A stretch of 7,961 nt of DNA from Anaerolineales bacterium. Its GTDB lineage: Bacteria > Chloroflexota > Anaerolineae > Anaerolineales > UBA4823. The stretch lies in NCBI GenBank assembly GCA_022865865.1, contig JALHTN010000496.1, forward strand, positions 1 through 7,961. The letters are read 5' to 3'. A program made the position numbers and the translations under genes. This document shows positions 1 to 5,768 of the stretch, piece after piece (position 1 is the stretch's first letter; each line of letters starts with the position of its first letter). The notes under the pieces are model-generated. The model did not search any database. It was not told where the DNA came from and saw nothing but the letters and a program-made list of their open reading frames with translations.

Positions 1-624
1 ACTTCCACCACAAATTTTGATGCGACAGTTGAAGTTCATCTCCGCTTGGGAGTTGATCCCCGGCACGCCGACCAGCAAATTCGCGAAGTTGTTGTCTTGC
101 CTCACGGGCTTGGAAAAACGGTGCGCGTGATCGTTTTTGCCCAGGGCGAAGGTGCCACCTTAGCTCGCAACGCCGGCGCGGATATCGTCGCAGACGACGA
201 CGAAATCATTACCAAGATCCAAAATGGCTGGACTGATTTTGATGTCGCCATCGCCACCCCAGACATGATGGGTAAGGTTGGTCGCTTGGGACGCGTTTTG
301 GGTCCCCGCGGATTGATGCCAAATCCCAGAGCTGGGACAGTTGTTTCCGAAGAACACCTCCCCCGGGTAGTCGAAGAATCTAAAGCCGGTAGAGTGGAGT
401 TTCGTGTTGATAAAACTGCCAATCTCCATGTACCGATTGGAAAAGTTTCATTCTCAGAAGACAACTTATATGATAATATGGTTGTCATGATGGATGCCAT
501 CAAGAAAGCCAGACCACCTGCGGCGAAAGGCACTTATATTCGCCGGGTAACCCTGACCACCACCATGGGTCCTGGCATCAAAGTCGATGCCAATCAAGCC
601 CAGGCGATGGAGGAAAACGAGTAA
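1..624 (+). CDS. rplA: 50S ribosomal protein L1 (5'-truncated by window edge)
   Basis: L1 binds 23S rRNA at the mobile L1 stalk, where it helps release E-site tRNA; in many bacteria it also represses its own operon. The frame is open from base 1, so the start lies outside the window. The visible 207 residues begin in the first conserved block ([15 protein letters not shown]), and about 30 N-terminal residues are missing compared with the usual 230-240. Family landmarks are the [10 protein letters not shown] stretch, the domain II segment with [16 protein letters not shown], and the C-terminal [18 protein letters not shown]. The TAA stop at 622-624 is followed by the L10 leader and rplJ, so this is the usual rplA-rplJ-rplL order. 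The leftmost plausible start codon inside the window (TTG at 46) is internal, because the homologous sequence continues upstream of it. Confidence 0.97.
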   Translation, partial: TSTTNFDATVEVHLRLGVDPRHADQQIREVVVLPHGLGKTVRVIVFAQGEGATLARNAGADIVADDDEIITKIQNGWTDFDVAIATPDMMGKVGRLGRVLGPRGLMPNPRAGTVVSEEHLPRVVEESKAGRVEFRVDKTANLHVPIGKVSFSEDNLYDNMVVMMDAIKKARPPAAKGTYIRRVTLTTTMGPGIKVDANQAQAMEENE

Positions 625-625
625 G

Positions 626-657
626 GGATATTAATTAACCTGCAGCCGGTAATATCC
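626..657 (+). other. Stem-loop just after rplA
   Basis: GGATATTA (626-633) is exactly complementary to TAATATCC (650-657), giving an 8-bp stem with a 16-nt loop directly after the rplA stop codon. No T-run follows, so it is not an ordinary intrinsic terminator. It may protect the rplA mRNA 3' end or be an RNA processing site between rplA and the L10 leader. The pairing is visible; the role is inferred. Confidence 0.4.
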
Positions 658-679
658 GGTAAATTAACTGCTTCGCCAT

Positions 680-836
680 AGACAGCAGGTGCACGGGCGT
701 CCATGCCCGAGCTTAATTACCTGCCGAGGTGGAGACGCCTCAGAAAAGATCATCGTCTGTGATGATCAAGGAGAGGAAAGTCTTTGCCCGGCAATTCGCG
801 AGGCAAAGATTTTTTTTGAAAGGAGGTAAGAAACCA
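680..836 (+). ncRNA. Ribosomal protein L10 leader (autoregulatory RNA)
   Basis: This is the cis-acting 5' leader of rplJ-rplL, bound by L10 or the L10(L12)4 complex to lower expression when the stalk proteins are in excess. It shows the conserved core AGCAGGTG...CTTAATTACCTGCCGAGG. GCAGGT (685-690) pairs with ACCTGC (719-724) and encloses a hairpin, CGGGC (694-698) with GCCCG (705-709). GAGG (726-729) can pair with CCTC (738-741). A perfect 7-bp hairpin GATCATC/GATGATC follows (748-767). The leader ends in a terminator-like hairpin (781-817) and the rplJ Shine-Dalgarno. The reading frame runs open through this segment from 729, but it is structured RNA and not part of L10. Confidence 0.82.
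781..817 (+). terminator. Attenuator hairpin in the L10 leader
   Basis: TCTTTGCC (781-788) pairs perfectly with GGCAAAGA (802-809), leaving a 13-nt loop that can add CG/CG pairs. Eight T follow immediately (810-817). This is an intrinsic terminator in form, placed before the rplJ ribosome binding site at about 821-827. Premature termination in the rplJL leader, promoted by the L10-L12 complex, is known in Bacillus subtilis; the same logic is inferred here. I could not identify the competing antiterminator pairing with confidence. Confidence 0.75.
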
Positions 837-1373
837 TTGGCTGTTTCAAAGGAACACAAAAAAGAGATCGTCACCACCTACCAGGACTGGTTAGGGAATA
901 GTCAGGCTGTATTCCTGGCGGAATACATCGGCCTGTCAGTCAAAGATATGGACGCTCTCAGGGATAAGGTACGCGAGGTTGGCGGCGAATTCCACGTGAT
1001 CAAGAATACGCTTGCGAAAATCGCCTTCGAGGAATCTGGATACGAAGTCCCCGAGGATCTTTTCCTGGGCAGCACTGCTGCCGGTTTTGCTTTTGAGGAT
1101 GCCCCTGCAATGGCTAAGGCACTGGCTGATTTTTCAAAATCAGTTGAATTCCTTAAATTCAAAGGCGGCTACCTTCATAAGGACATGGTCAGCGTCGAAG
1201 ATATCAAATCTTTGGCTGCATTGCCGCCCCTGCCGGTCGTCCAGGCACAGCTGCTCAGCACAATTCTCGCACCCGCCAGTCAGCTGGTACGGGTCCTTGC
1301 TGAACCTGCCCGCCAGATTGCTTCAGTTCTGGGTGCTTATGCAGATACAGAACCATCTGCAGCTGAGAGTTGA
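837..1373 (+). CDS. rplJ: 50S ribosomal protein L10
   Basis: L10 forms the base of the ribosomal stalk. Its N-terminal globular domain binds 23S rRNA together with L11, and its C-terminal helix carries L7/L12 dimers that recruit translation factors. The 178-residue product (usual length about 165-180) begins MAVSKEHKKEIV and contains the expected VFLAEYIGLSVKDMDALRDKVRE, HVIKNTLAKIA and FKGGYL segments, then a C-terminal helix from about residue 140. I chose the TTG at 837 because a strong Shine-Dalgarno, AAAGGAGGT, ends 9 nt before it and because homologues begin at this point. An upstream in-frame extension from 729 would run through the structured leader and the attenuator. Expression is probably set by that leader. 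rplL follows after 61 nt. Confidence 0.95.
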   Translation: MAVSKEHKKEIVTTYQDWLGNSQAVFLAEYIGLSVKDMDALRDKVREVGGEFHVIKNTLAKIAFEESGYEVPEDLFLGSTAAGFAFEDAPAMAKALADFSKSVEFLKFKGGYLHKDMVSVEDIKSLAALPPLPVVQAQLLSTILAPASQLVRVLAEPARQIASVLGAYADTEPSAAES

Positions 1374-1434
1374 ACCTTGAATAACTTATACAAATAATAA
1401 TCAACCAATATAAATAATAGGAGCAAGAAATAAA

Positions 1435-1815
1435 ATGGCCGATATAGATAAGCTTGTTGATCAATTGAGTAAGCTGACCGTGCTGGAAGCAGCTGAACTG
1501 ACAAAGGCGCTCGAAGAAAAGTGGGGCGTTTCCGCTGCCGCACCCGTTGCTGTTGCCACAGCTGCCGCAGGCCCCGCTGCTGGTGCAGAACCCGTTGAAG
1601 AACAGACCGAATTTGATGTCGTCATCAAGGATGCTGGACCTAAGAAGATCGAGGTCATCAAAGCCATCCGCCAGCTAACCAGCTTGGGGTTGAAAGAAGC
1701 CAAAGAGCTGGCAGAGACCCCTGATGCGAAAGTGCTCGAAGGTGTTGGCAAAGAAGCCGCCAATGATGCCAAATCGAAGCTTGATGCTGCTGGTGCTACA
1801 GTAGTATTAGCCTAA
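1435..1815 (+). CDS. rplL: 50S ribosomal protein L7/L12
   Basis: L7/L12 is the multicopy stalk protein that binds initiation and elongation factors and stimulates their GTPase activity. The 126-residue product has the standard three parts. The N-terminal dimerisation and L10-binding helices are at about 1-32 ([26 protein letters not shown]). An Ala/Pro-rich hinge spans about 33-55. The C-terminal factor-binding domain (about 56-126) includes [21 protein letters not shown] and [11 protein letters not shown]. An AGGAG Shine-Dalgarno lies at 1419-1423, 11 nt before the ATG. It is co-transcribed with rplJ and followed directly by a strong terminator. In the classical beta operon rpoB and rpoC come next; they are absent here. 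Confidence 0.98.
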   Translation: MADIDKLVDQLSKLTVLEAAELTKALEEKWGVSAAAPVAVATAAAGPAAGAEPVEEQTEFDVVIKDAGPKKIEVIKAIRQLTSLGLKEAKELAETPDAKVLEGVGKEAANDAKSKLDAAGATVVLA

Positions 1816-1831
1816 TAAATTCACTTAATCC

Positions 1832-1863
1832 AAAGGCCGTCTGAATCAGACGGCCTTTTTTCT
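1832..1863 (+). terminator. Rho-independent terminator of the rplJ-rplL operon
   Basis: GGCCGTCTGA (1835-1844) is complementary to TCAGACGGCC (1846-1855). Allowing for a minimal loop, this gives a GC-rich stem of about 8-9 bp. A T-rich tract (1856-1863) follows. The position, 17 nt after the rplL stop, is typical. Confidence 0.93.
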
Positions 1864-1885
1864 TTGCCCAGGCTGTGGTATATTC

Positions 1886-1920
1886 TTGGATATTCAAAAC
1901 ATTAATAATCCAATAATTGG
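1886..1920. promoter_or_regulatory. Inverted repeats upstream of the response regulator (possible operator)
   Basis: TTGGAT (1886-1891) and ATCCAA (1908-1913) form an interrupted inverted repeat, and CCAATAATTGG (1910-1920) is a perfect short palindrome sharing the second arm. They lie 58-92 bp before the regulator ATG, where an autoregulatory site is common. I do not see a convincing -35/-10 pair in 1864-1970, so the promoter of this operon is unassigned. Confidence 0.3.
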
Positions 1921-1977
1921 TATGGTGATTATCTCTCAATTTACTCCATACTCTTTGACTATGACTCAGGAGGGCTT

Positions 1978-2655
1978 ATGAGTGCTCGAATATTGGTAAT
2001 TGAAGACGATGAGGCGATATTAAAATTTCTCCGCCGGGGCTTAGCCTACGAAGGCTATCAGGTGGATATTGCCACCGATGGTCAAATGGGATTAGGACTC
2101 GCTCGGGATAATCCACCTGACTTGGTGGTCTTGGATTTGATGCTGCCAGGCATTGATGGTCTTGAGGTCTGCCGCCGCTTACGCGCAGGAGGACCGGTGC
2201 CCATCCTTATGTTAACAGCCAAAGATTCGGTCGATGATCGGGTGTTGGGCCTGGATATGGGTGCTGACGATTACATGGTCAAGCCATTTAACCTGGATGA
2301 AGTACTGGCCCGCATTCGCGCACTGCTCCGTCGAGCCCAACCCAGCCGCCCTCAGGTTTTACGATTTGCCGATCTTTCCTTAGATACCGGTACCCGGCAG
2401 GCATACCGTGGAGATCGCACCATCTCACTAACTGCCAAAGAATACGAACTGCTTGAGCTGTTCATGCGCCATCCCCGCCAGGTCTTAACTAGAGATGTGA
2501 TCTTTGACCGCGTTTGGGGTTATGATTTCGGTGGTGAGAGCAACATCATCGAAGTTTATATTCGCTACCTGCGCCAAAAACTAGAAGTGGGTGAAGAAAC
2601 GCGCTTGCTACACACGGTACGCGGGATGGGTTACGTCCTGAGAGAACCTTCCTAG
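1978..2655 (+). CDS. OmpR/PhoB-family response regulator
   Basis: This is a cytoplasmic DNA-binding regulator of a two-component system, activated by phosphotransfer from its partner kinase. The receiver domain (about 4-115) has the acidic pocket in VIEDDE (residues 7-12), the phospho-acceptor Asp53 in VVLDLMLPG, the switch Thr80 and the conserved Lys102 in MVKPF. A winged-helix trans_reg_C domain (about 127-222) includes [12 protein letters not shown] and the recognition region ending [11 protein letters not shown]. The length of 225 residues is typical. The ATG is preceded by a strong AGGAGGG (1968-1974) at short spacing. The sensor kinase gene starts 9 nt after the stop, so the two form an operon. 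The regulator resembles MprA/PhoP-like members, but the stimulus and targets cannot be read from the sequence. Confidence 0.95.
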   Translation: MSARILVIEDDEAILKFLRRGLAYEGYQVDIATDGQMGLGLARDNPPDLVVLDLMLPGIDGLEVCRRLRAGGPVPILMLTAKDSVDDRVLGLDMGADDYMVKPFNLDEVLARIRALLRRAQPSRPQVLRFADLSLDTGTRQAYRGDRTISLTAKEYELLELFMRHPRQVLTRDVIFDRVWGYDFGGESNIIEVYIRYLRQKLEVGEETRLLHTVRGMGYVLREPS

Positions 2656-2664
2656 TCTCTCTGC

Positions 2665-4050
2665 ATGTCCCTGCGCGCCCGGTTAACCCTGCTCTACACA
2701 TCCCTGTTAGGAGGCATTCTGCTCCTGTTCGGGGTTGCAGTCTACCTCATTATCAGCTTCCTGTTAATTGCCCAGGTTGATTTAGCCCTCCAAAAAGCAT
2801 TCGCAGAATTCGACGCAAACACGAACGTCAAATCGGTAGTCAACATGGAAGTGATGACTTTGCCTTCCGTGGATTTGACTGGAAATGTATTAGCACAGGT
2901 TTGGGATACGCGCGGCCAATTGAGGCTGACGAATTATGGGGCGGACAATGATCATTCCTTCGATTCATTAGGTTTGCAATCCCCGATTCCCATTTACCGC
3001 AGTGTCTACATTGATGACCTGCATCTGCGCGTCCTCAGTGTGCCTTTATTGCTCGGAAATCGCCCCATCGGCATCCTTCAATTAGCTACCAGTCTGTTTT
3101 TGGTTGATAGGACCCTGAATCTGCTCGTGACGGTCTTGCTGATGGGTTCAGTGATTGCCATGGCAATCGCGGGTGTGGTTGGATGGCTGACTACGCGCCG
3201 GGCCTTATCACCCCTTGAAGCTGTCACTCAAACCGCACTGCGAATCACCCGCGCGGATGATCTTTCCCGGCGTATTTCTTACCAGGGTCCCCCGGATGAT
3301 GAAGTCGGTCAATTAATCCATGCCTTTAATCAGACTCTTCATCGTTTGGAGAATTTGTTTAACACCCAGAGGCGTTTCTTAGCTGATGTGGGTCATGAGC
3401 TGCGTACTCCTCTCACAGTGATCAAAGGTAATATTGATCTCATGCAGCGTTTCGGTGAAGTCGATGAAGAATCGTTATCCAGCATTGAAAACGAAGTCGA
3501 TCGTTTGACCCGCATGGTCGGTGATCTGCTCTTGCTTGCACAAGCCGAATCAGGAAAGCTCCCGCTCGACAATCGTCTGGTTGAGTTAGACACCCTCCTG
3601 CTCGAAGTGCTCAATCAAATGAATGTCTTGGCAAGGGACAAGGTGCAGCTGCGCCTGGGTGATATCGATCAGGTGCTGATTTGCGGAGATCAAGACCGGC
3701 TGAAGCAGGTCCTCATGAATCTGGTTGCCAACGCGATCAACTACACCCCAAAGGGAGGTACGGTAACACTTGGATTGGGGAAAGTGGGTAATCGATCCCA
3801 ATTGACCATTCACGATACCGGTCAGGGAATATCTAGCGAAGACCTGCCTCATGTATTCGAACGCTTCTACCGGGGAGAAAAATCACGTACTCGTTCTCGA
3901 GATGGAAAAGGATTTGGTCTGGGTCTATCAATTGCTTATTGGATTGTTCGCAATCATGCGGGCAGCATTGAGGTTGAATCAGAAGAGGGAAAGGGAACAA
4001 CCTTTTGTGTTTGGTTGCCGCTTGCAGAAGGCGATTGCCAGGCGAAATAA
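2665..4050 (+). CDS. Membrane sensor histidine kinase (HAMP, HisKA, HATPase_c)
   Basis: This is the probable partner kinase of the preceding regulator. The 461-residue protein has a first membrane helix at about 8-35, an extracytoplasmic sensor region of about 115 residues (36-150) with no recognised domain, and a second helix at about 152-175. HAMP follows (about 175-232). The HisKA H-box has phospho-acceptor His244 in DVGHELRTPL. The ATPase domain has the N-box (Asn352/Asn356 in MNLVANAINY), the G1 box DTGQG (384-388) and the G2 region GKGFGLGLS (414-422). All catalytic motifs look intact. The nine bases between the regulator stop and this ATG are pyrimidine-rich and contain no Shine-Dalgarno, so translation probably depends on coupling to the regulator. 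A terminator follows 27 nt after the stop. Confidence 0.94.
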   Translation: MSLRARLTLLYTSLLGGILLLFGVAVYLIISFLLIAQVDLALQKAFAEFDANTNVKSVVNMEVMTLPSVDLTGNVLAQVWDTRGQLRLTNYGADNDHSFDSLGLQSPIPIYRSVYIDDLHLRVLSVPLLLGNRPIGILQLATSLFLVDRTLNLLVTVLLMGSVIAMAIAGVVGWLTTRRALSPLEAVTQTALRITRADDLSRRISYQGPPDDEVGQLIHAFNQTLHRLENLFNTQRRFLADVGHELRTPLTVIKGNIDLMQRFGEVDEESLSSIENEVDRLTRMVGDLLLLAQAESGKLPLDNRLVELDTLLLEVLNQMNVLARDKVQLRLGDIDQVLICGDQDRLKQVLMNLVANAINYTPKGGTVTLGLGKVGNRSQLTIHDTGQGISSEDLPHVFERFYRGEKSRTRSRDGKGFGLGLSIAYWIVRNHAGSIEVESEEGKGTTFCVWLPLAEGDCQAK

Positions 4051-4077
4051 AATCTAACTCTTCAACTGAATTATCGA

Positions 4078-4120
4078 GAACCCCCAGTCAGATCATCTCC
4101 TGATGGGGGTTCTTTTGTTT
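4078..4120 (+). terminator. Rho-independent terminator after the two-component operon
   Basis: GAACCCCC-A-G-TCAG (4078-4091) pairs with CTGA-T-GGGGGTTC (4100-4112), with one bulged base and an 8-nt loop. TTTTGTTT follows on the + strand. No T-run lies on the other side, so it should be efficient for the kinase transcript only, although the hairpin also lies downstream of the convergent membrane-protein gene. Confidence 0.9.
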
Positions 4121-4161
4121 CATGCAGATCAAAACCAATCTGGCATTCCTTTGGGAATAAG

Positions 4162-4881
4162 TTAGCTGCTGCCGTGATTACCCTTGTTCCTCCCAGTGGC
4201 GCTCATCGAGAGTGGGTGATAAGTAGGTTCCGGTCGTGCGTAAGACTGTTCTGGTTGGGGTGTTGGTTTATACGCTGAGCGTGCAGCGGGTTTTCTTGCC
4301 TGTACTGGTGCGGCTCCCGTCATTGTTTGGTGTGATCTGGCAGACCCATTCGTGGGCCTGTGCTGTTCTGTCTGGCTGAACAAGCGATCACCTGCCACTG
4401 AAAATGTTCCGATAATCAGCACCCGGATCAACCAGACCAGGATAGCGACGAATAGAGGCACAACCTTTAGCAAAGTTTCTCTATCCACAACGGCATTACC
4501 CAGGCTTTCATGATTTAGCAGGGCAAGTGAAACTCCCCACCAGGTGAGCATGGCATTCATGGTTGCTGCCAGCAGCCAGGCACCAAATAAATACCACACC
4601 TCATGCACCTCACCCGCCCCCTCTTCCGGCGTGAATAATCGGGCAATTCCTGCGAAATCAATGCCACAAAATGCCAGGGCCAGGATAGTCGCCCAGCTGA
4701 TCCCTGCAAAGTCCAAATCCCCGAGTAAATCTGACAGCGCAAATTCAGTAGTGCTGTAATTAAATATTTCAAACGCCAGCAGGGCACTGATGATGATCAG
4801 CCCGAAGGCAAATCCACGTCTGAAGCTGAAACGACTGAAGGCTGCATTAAATTTCTGGTTGCGAGCTATTGATAAGTTCAT
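4162..4881 (-). CDS. Four-helix membrane protein of unknown function
   Basis: I do not recognise a named family. The 239-residue product has a basic N-terminus (about 1-23, ending FSFRRG). Four hydrophobic segments follow at about 24-42, 58-80, 96-121 and 138-160, then a cytoplasmic-looking tail (about 165-239). The tail is rich in Pro, Gln, Ser, Arg and Lys and is predicted to be disordered. Notable polar or aromatic patches within the helices are CGIDFAGIARLF (72-83) and MNAMLTWWG (108-116). A TTG at 4896 would extend the frame, but the Shine-Dalgarno GAGGAGGT lies between it and the ATG at 4881, ending 5 nt before that ATG, so the ATG is the start. The gene has a strong promoter with a palindromic operator and is divergent from a lytic transglycosylase. 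That suggests an envelope role under inducible control, which is inference. Confidence 0.85.
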   Translation of the reverse strand: MNLSIARNQKFNAAFSRFSFRRGFAFGLIIISALLAFEIFNYSTTEFALSDLLGDLDFAGISWATILALAFCGIDFAGIARLFTPEEGAGEVHEVWYLFGAWLLAATMNAMLTWWGVSLALLNHESLGNAVVDRETLLKVVPLFVAILVWLIRVLIIGTFSVAGDRLFSQTEQHRPTNGSARSHQTMTGAAPVQARKPAARSAYKPTPQPEQSYARPEPTYHPLSMSATGRNKGNHGSS

Positions 4882-4974
4882 TTTGTACCTCCTCAAATCA
4901 CAACGCTTGGGTATGTAAATCTGGTTAATCTCCTGGTTGATTTTGGCATTTGCGCCAAGATCACGAATGGGGAC

Positions 4975-5003
4975 TTGATCATCAGGGTATTATGATATAT
5001 AAT
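4975..5003 (+). promoter_or_regulatory. Candidate promoter P1 for the lytic transglycosylase gene
   Basis: TTGATC (4975-4980) is followed after exactly 17 nt by a perfect TATAAT (4998-5003). Predicted transcription start is near 5010, inside the palindromic operator at 5001-5024, and the leader to the ATG at 5140 would be about 130 nt. Its -10 overlaps the -10 of the minus-strand promoter, so RNA polymerase could not use both at once. Confidence 0.6.
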
Positions 5004-5024
5004 ATAGAACAAATGTTCTATATT
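5001..5024. promoter_or_regulatory. Palindromic operator, LexA/DinR-like
   Basis: AATATAGAACAA (5001-5012) and ATGTTCTATATT (5013-5024) are inverted repeats that match at 11 of 12 positions. The core GAACAAATGTTC (5007-5018) fits the Gram-positive LexA/DinR consensus CGAACRNRYGTTYC at every position except the two outermost bases, which are replaced symmetrically by A and T. It occupies the spacer of the minus-strand promoter and the predicted start of plus-strand promoter P1. Binding by LexA is inferred; another dimeric repressor could use this site. Confidence 0.65.
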
Positions 5025-5029
5025 GTCAA
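5001..5029 (-). promoter_or_regulatory. Strong sigma70-type promoter for the four-helix membrane protein
   Basis: Read on the minus strand, a perfect TTGACA (5029-5024) is followed after an optimal 17 nt by TATATT (5006-5001), which matches five of six -10 bases. Predicted start is near 4994, giving a leader of about 113 nt before the ATG at 4881. The whole GAAC-N4-GTTC core lies in the spacer between the -35 and -10, a classic repressor position. Confidence 0.75.
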
Positions 5030-5066
5030 GAGGCAATGCCTTGCTGCCTAATAGATTCCTTAGATA

Positions 5067-5078
5067 GAACGTATGTGC
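5067..5078. promoter_or_regulatory. Second, weaker copy of the operator
   Basis: GAACGTATGTGC repeats the GAAC-RNRY-GTTC pattern with one core mismatch (GTGC for GTTC). Its centre is exactly 60 bp from the centre of the main palindrome. It lies where the -35 element of the promoter with TATAAT at 5090-5095 would be. A secondary repressor site is a reasonable inference. Confidence 0.45.
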
Positions 5079-5095
5079 TATTTTACGATTATAAT
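5067..5095 (+). promoter_or_regulatory. Candidate promoter P2 for the lytic transglycosylase gene
   Basis: A perfect TATAAT (5090-5095) lies 44 bp before the ATG. With a 17-nt spacer the -35 would be GAACGT (5067-5072), which does not resemble TTGACA and coincides with the second operator copy. P2 would therefore need an activator or be weak. The leader would be about 38 nt. Confidence 0.4.
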
Positions 5096-5139
5096 CATCG
5101 TTTGTCAAACTAGGACCCATAATTTCAGAGGAGAGTACA

Positions 5140-5766
5140 ATGTATAATGTTCGCCAATTCATCTTCCCGGGGGCGATCGTCAGCAGTTTAATTTTGGCCT
5201 CATTCGGGTATTCGGTCATGGATCGCGTCCCCAAAGTTACATCCGCAGCAGAAGATCAGCAATTGTTGGCAGCAAATGAGAGTGCCTCAGAATTGGATGC
5301 GGCCCAACAGTTGGAAATTGATGTAAACAGTGCAGACAACCCCCCACAATGTGTGATCAGTCACAATTTTCCTGCTGATGTGCGCCAATGGTGTACCCAA
5401 ATCATGCGCCATGCATCCAAGAACAAATTAGATCCCAACCTGGTCGCGGCGATTATTTGGCAGGAAAGCGGTGGCAATCCAGGCGCATATTCTCAGAGTG
5501 GCGCGGTGGGTTTAATGCAGGTTATGCCGCGTGATGGCATCGCAGCATCTTTCCAGTGTATCAATGGATCCTGTTTTACCAATCGCCCCACCATCAGCGA
5601 ACTGGAAAAACCGAATTTTAATATTAAATATGGGGCTGGAATGATCGCAGGGCTGATGCAGAAGTACGGAAACATCCGTGATGCTTTGAAATTTTACGGA
5701 CCAATGAACGTGGGCTACTACTACGCTGACAAAGTCTTAAATATTTATCAAGCCAACAGTGGCTGA
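5140..5766 (+). CDS. SLT-type lytic transglycosylase, membrane-anchored or secreted
   Basis: Enzymes of this fold cleave the MurNAc-GlcNAc bond of peptidoglycan, forming a 1,6-anhydro end. The 208-residue protein starts with a hydrophobic signal or anchor segment (about 7-26). A low-complexity acidic linker follows (36-66), then an SLT/goose-lysozyme-like domain (about 78-206). The catalytic acid is Glu109 in IIWQESGGNP. The GAVGLMQVMP motif spans 121-130, and the late ALKFYGPMNVGYYYADKVL segment corresponds to the family's AYNAGPGNV block. Cysteines 71, 85, 140 and 145 may form two disulfides outside the cell. AGAGGAGAG (5127-5135) is the Shine-Dalgarno, 4 nt before the ATG. The gene is divergent from the membrane-protein gene across the operator-bearing gap. 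The TGA stop is 2 bp from the convergent HIT gene. Confidence 0.9.
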   Translation: MYNVRQFIFPGAIVSSLILASFGYSVMDRVPKVTSAAEDQQLLAANESASELDAAQQLEIDVNSADNPPQCVISHNFPADVRQWCTQIMRHASKNKLDPNLVAAIIWQESGGNPGAYSQSGAVGLMQVMPRDGIAASFQCINGSCFTNRPTISELEKPNFNIKYGAGMIAGLMQKYGNIRDALKFYGPMNVGYYYADKVLNIYQANSG

Positions 5767-5768
5767 GA

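Noticed and set aside
729..836. N-terminal extension of L10 by 36 residues
   Set aside because: This stretch is the structured L10 leader with an attenuator; the strong Shine-Dalgarno at 821-827 points to the TTG at 837, where homologues begin.
4076..4112. The hairpin after the kinase gene as a bidirectional terminator
   Set aside because: The minus strand has no T-run after the hairpin, so intrinsic termination of the membrane-protein transcript there is not supported.
4882..4896. TTG at 4896 as start of the four-helix membrane protein
   Set aside because: The Shine-Dalgarno GAGGAGGT lies inside this extension and ends 5 nt before the ATG at 4881, which is therefore the start.
5032..5040. 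GGCAATGCC here and its reverse complement at about 6155-6163 as a dispersed repeat
   Set aside because: Nine bases with no shared flanks are expected by chance in a window of this size.
4893..5234. Minus-strand open frame of 113 codons across the divergent intergenic region
   Set aside because: It runs through both promoters, the operators and the start of the transglycosylase gene, and its product resembles no protein family.
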